A DNA stretch of 8,507 nt, taken from an uncultured Candidatus Melainabacteria bacterium. Its GTDB lineage: Bacteria; Cyanobacteriota; Vampirovibrionia; Gastranaerophilales; Gastranaerophilaceae. Below are positions 5,478-8,507 of the stretch, piece after piece. The translations under genes were made by a program, and so were the position numbers. Under the pieces are notes generated by a model that was not told where the DNA came from, ran no database searches, and saw only the letters and a program-made list of their open reading frames with translations. The DNA is taken from positions 1-8,507 of the forward strand of contig CAKUQA010000030.1 in the NCBI GenBank assembly GCA_934675225.1, given 5' to 3'. Position 1 is the stretch's first letter. Each line of letters opens with the position of its first letter.

Positions 5478-8279
5478 TTATTTTTCAAGACTTGATAAGA
5501 AATCTTTGTTTGCTTTCAGAGAATTTTCTGTGGCAACAATTGAGTATGTCGGTTTGCCTGCAAATATATAATTTGCAGCATTATAAATATCGTCTACTGT
5601 GATTTTGTCTATTTCTTCAAACAATTTGTTTGTTCTATTAATTCCGTAAGGACTTTCCAGTCCATTAAGAATGTTTGAATTCTTACCTTCCGGACTGTGA
5701 GTTGAGTTAAGGATACTGTTTTTTAAACTTAATTTTGCGTTATTCAATTCTTCGTCATCAACTTTTTCGGATTTGATTTTTTCTATATGGCGATTAAAAC
5801 CTTCTATAGATTTTTGTATATTGTCATAGCTTTTTTCACCGGTTTCTGTATTATCTGTTGTTGTGCCGATTTTTAATGTAAATACTCCGATATTGTTGTC
5901 TGTTTCAAAGTTTGATTTCACATGATAAGCAAGTTTTTCTTTTTCTCGCAAATCCATGAATAGTCTTGAAGATGGATTTCCTCCTAAAATAGTGTTTAAG
6001 AGTGATAAAGTTGCTTTATCTTTTATATTTTGGTTTACTCTGAATTTAAATGCTTCGACAACTTCTGCTTGGTTTTTAAAATCAGTATCTGTTAAAACTT
6101 TTGTTGTTTCAATTGGGTTATAAGTATCTTCTATTGTGCTTGGAGAAAAATCTTTTACAGGTTTGAATTCTCCCAAATTCTTAAATAATGTGTTTTTTAA
6201 TTCGGGCTTTTTATCAAATGGAGCAGATACTGCAATTTCACCTTTTCCATTATTTATAATGTGGTTATATTGAGCTTTTACGTCATCAAGTGTTAAAGAG
6301 TCTAAATCTTGAAGAATTTCTTCTTTAGAATAACCTTCAGGCAAACCTTTGTACATTTCTGTATCCAGTTTGTCGTATGCAGATTTTTCAGAAGTTAGTA
6401 TAATTTCTTTTATTTGATTTTTTGCATGATTAAATTCTTCTGCAGTAAATCTAGGATTTTCAATAACTTCTTTTAGTCCTTCAAGGGCTTTTTGCATATC
6501 GTCACTAGCGCAAGATAGTGACATACTTATTGATTTGTTTTCGGCATCACAAGCTGTAGAAATTCCGTTTTTAGCCATGTCGGTATCAAAAGTTTCTTGA
6601 TTTCTTAGCATTGAACCTTCGTTTAGTATATTGTTTAAAACCAATACGGCAGAAGGTTTTCCTTTATATGTATCGTCTGTAAATATATTAAAGTCAATAT
6701 TTGCATTATTAGTTTTTGAATTTATGGTTACGGCTCTGTAGTTGTTTTTTAAGCTATATTCTTTAATGTTAGACATATTTATAGCTTCTTTTTTTTCAGA
6801 ACCGGTGAAAGAAATGTTTTTATAATTTTGATTGATACTTGCAGAAGTTGCTGTTTGTGGATGAATTACTGTTACAGAGGCTTTGTTAACATCAAGATAT
6901 TTTTTTGCAGTGTTTACTAAATCTTCTGCAGTCATTTCATTTACGATTTTTTCAAAGTTGTTTAAATAGTCTTGATTGTTTTCTAAAATAGTTGTGCCGA
7001 TTGCATCATTGGTTGAAAATGAATTTTCAAAAATTTTAGAAAAACCTTTGAGCATTTTCTTTTTAATTATTTGCATCTCGTCATTAGTCGGTGGATTGTT
7101 TTCAATATTGCCGATTTCGTTAAATATTGCTTTTAAAACTTTTTCGGAATTTTCATCAGAGCATTCGGTTGTAAACATAATTGTTCTACCGTCTTGAGGA
7201 TTTGTGCTGATTTTTTCTTCTTCAAGCCAACTGGAGGTATTTAAAGGTTTTAATTTTTTATCAATTCTTGATGTTGCAGACATTGAAAGAAGCTTACCTA
7301 ATGCTTGAGCGTATATTCTATCTTTTGTATTATTTGAAGATGGTCCGTTAAAACCGACTACTACAGTTGAAGCTGTTGCTTTGTCTGAAATCAAATCTTC
7401 TCTTACTGTTTTTTGAATAGGAGTAAAATTCTCAAGATGTCGATGTCCGGATGGTTGTTTTTTTGACGAAAAATATTTTGAAACAAGTTTCATTGTTTCT
7501 TCCGGTTTTACATCTCCAGAAATTACTGTAATCATATTGGCAGGATAATAATTTTCTTTATAGTAATTTACAACATCTTCTCTAGAAAGATTGTTTATAT
7601 TGTCTGTAGTGCCACCAATCATATCTGTAGAAGTTGTTTTTATTCCATAAAGATTTTTAATCATTTTGTTTACAGCCAAATTTTCCGGATTTGACGTAAT
7701 CATATTTATTTCAGAATTTACGATGCCTTTTTCTTTTTCAAGTTTGTCTATCGCAAAAATAGGAGTTTCTAGCATTGAAGCATGAAGTTTAATCTTTGTT
7801 TCTAAATCATTTGGGTTTAAAAGATTTGAACTAATATAATAGTTTGTTTCTGCAAAACCTGTGGAAGCGTTTGTTGAAGCACCCATTTTATCTACATTTT
7901 TGAAAAAGTCTCCTTTTTCAAGTCCTTCTGAGCCATTAAATAAATTGTGTTCAATATAGTGACTTATTCCGCGAATTTTATCAGGTTCGTTCATAGAACC
8001 GGTGTTTACGTAAGTTCTTAAAACAGTTTCACCTTCTTGAGGAACAATAATAACTTTTTGTCCGTTTGCTAGTTTATAGCAATATGCTTTTGTATCATAA
8101 GGGAAATTCATTTCTCCTGTTTTTGTATATTGCATAGGAGTTTTTACCGAATAATCCGGTTGTGTATTCGGTACTTCTTTAATCTGCGGATTTGTTTGAT
8201 TGCTTTCGTTTCCCTTAAAAGCTATTTTTTGCAGTTTTATATTATTATTAACACTATTAATTGAACTAATTCTAAACAC
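5478..8279 (-). CDS. Two-half M16 family (pitrilysin-like) zinc metallopeptidase
   Basis: This 933-residue protein has four M16-type domains in one chain. Domain 1 holds the inverted zinc motif HYIEH (His107, Glu110, His111), with the likely third ligand Glu190 in 'EKEKGIVNSEINM'. Domain 2 follows to about residue 475. The second half (from about 500) has the LNEG-type segment 'NNILNEGSMLRNQETF' but no HxxEH, so domain 3 is inactive. Domain 4 carries 'GGNPSSRLFMDLREKEKLAY' (766-785), the conserved Arg/Tyr region that shapes the substrate site. Such enzymes cut peptides inside a closed clamshell. No Sec signal is seen; the N-terminus ends in 'KIAFKGNES', a leader like that of the membrane protein at 2271-2603, and a similar 'NISFTGSEKKE' recurs at 488-498 between the halves. 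The start is GTG at 8279; an ATG two bases upstream is out of frame and no Shine-Dalgarno site is evident. It lies 60 bases after purA on the same strand. Confidence 0.88.
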   Translation of the reverse strand: MFRISSINSVNNNIKLQKIAFKGNESNQTNPQIKEVPNTQPDYSVKTPMQYTKTGEMNFPYDTKAYCYKLANGQKVIIVPQEGETVLRTYVNTGSMNEPDKIRGISHYIEHNLFNGSEGLEKGDFFKNVDKMGASTNASTGFAETNYYISSNLLNPNDLETKIKLHASMLETPIFAIDKLEKEKGIVNSEINMITSNPENLAVNKMIKNLYGIKTTSTDMIGGTTDNINNLSREDVVNYYKENYYPANMITVISGDVKPEETMKLVSKYFSSKKQPSGHRHLENFTPIQKTVREDLISDKATASTVVVGFNGPSSNNTKDRIYAQALGKLLSMSATSRIDKKLKPLNTSSWLEEEKISTNPQDGRTIMFTTECSDENSEKVLKAIFNEIGNIENNPPTNDEMQIIKKKMLKGFSKIFENSFSTNDAIGTTILENNQDYLNNFEKIVNEMTAEDLVNTAKKYLDVNKASVTVIHPQTATSASINQNYKNISFTGSEKKEAINMSNIKEYSLKNNYRAVTINSKTNNANIDFNIFTDDTYKGKPSAVLVLNNILNEGSMLRNQETFDTDMAKNGISTACDAENKSISMSLSCASDDMQKALEGLKEVIENPRFTAEEFNHAKNQIKEIILTSEKSAYDKLDTEMYKGLPEGYSKEEILQDLDSLTLDDVKAQYNHIINNGKGEIAVSAPFDKKPELKNTLFKNLGEFKPVKDFSPSTIEDTYNPIETTKVLTDTDFKNQAEVVEAFKFRVNQNIKDKATLSLLNTILGGNPSSRLFMDLREKEKLAYHVKSNFETDNNIGVFTLKIGTTTDNTETGEKSYDNIQKSIEGFNRHIEKIKSEKVDDEELNNAKLSLKNSILNSTHSPEGKNSNILNGLESPYGINRTNKLFEEIDKITVDDIYNAANYIFAGKPTYSIVATENSLKANKDFLSSLEK

Positions 8280-8339
8280 ATGTATATAAAAACATGAAAA
8301 TAGTAAAAATTGCCAAATTAATTTTATTGAGGTTAATAT

Positions 8340-8507
8340 TTATTTAAAAATAGTTTGTTCTCTATCAGGGCCGACACTCACAATTGAGATTGGAACTTCT
8401 AGCAATTCTTCTAATCTCGCAAGATATTTTTTTGCATTTTCAGGCAATTTATCGTATTCCGTAATTTTTGTAATATCTTGTTTCCAGCCTTTGTGAGTTT
8501 CATAAAC
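8340..8507 (-). CDS. purA: Adenylosuccinate synthetase, C-terminal end, 5' partial
   Basis: The last 55 residues and the TAA stop (8342-8340) are present; the rest lies beyond the right edge. The end '[20 protein letters not shown]' followed by '[14 protein letters not shown]' is the highly conserved C-terminus of PurA, and '[11 protein letters not shown]' is the usual block before it. PurA joins IMP and aspartate using GTP in the first step from IMP to AMP, in the cytoplasm. Its nucleotide- and IMP-binding motifs lie outside the window. No terminator is visible in the 60 bases before the M16 gene, so read-through into that gene is possible. Confidence 0.95.
   Translation of the reverse strand, partial: VYETHKGWKQDITKITEYDKLPENAKKYLARLEELLEVPISIVSVGPDREQTIFK

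Noticed and set aside
6976..7197. 73-residue plus-strand open frame
   Set aside because: It lies wholly inside the M16 gene on the other strand, has no ribosome site, and its hydrophobic look comes from reading the reverse of a polar coding sequence.

Overview
The window most likely comes from a low-GC, gut-type Melainabacteria genome (Candidatus Gastranaerophilales, the non-photosynthetic sister group of Cyanobacteria). Three things point there. Two prepilin-like proteins carry the N-terminal block around 'FTLAEVLITLGIIG'. Two unrelated proteins start with a short unstructured N-terminus ending in an aromatic-x-Gly motif (FKG, FYG). The housekeeping genes are AT-rich apart from a codon-optimised GAPDH. 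This assignment is from recollected protein style, not from a search.

Layout, left to right. (i) 1-1232: the 3' end of radA (+), then a complete UDP-glucuronate decarboxylase gene (+). (ii) 1239-3610: a roughly mirror-symmetric block with two secreted prepilin-like proteins pointing outward. Each is divergent from a small DNA-binding protein: pilin A (-) with a ribbon-helix-helix protein (+), and pilin B (+) with a Cro/CI-type HTH protein (-). The HTH gene is translationally coupled to a small two-helix membrane protein (-), which meets the RHH gene tail to tail one base apart. Both divergent spacers contain repeat or palindrome structure that could be operators. (iii) 3611-3982: a gene-free, hairpin-rich stretch with two copies of a short repeat whose stems co-vary, followed by the gap promoter. 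(iv) 3983-5051: a strongly expressed-looking type I GAPDH gene with a clear promoter and an intrinsic terminator. (v) 5095-5463: a small secreted four-cysteine protein of unknown function. (vi) 5478-8507 (-): a 933-residue two-half M16 metallopeptidase, and upstream of it the 3' end of purA.

The housekeeping genes (radA, UDP-sugar enzyme, gap, purA) belong to DNA repair, nucleotide-sugar synthesis, glycolysis and purine synthesis, and show no functional link here. The part most worth following up is the block at 1239-3610, where two surface-type prepilins are each paired head-to-head with a different class of small regulator. The second point is the aromatic-x-Gly leader, which is repeated inside the M16 protein at the junction of its two halves. 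No tRNA, rRNA, CRISPR array, transposase or phage gene was seen.
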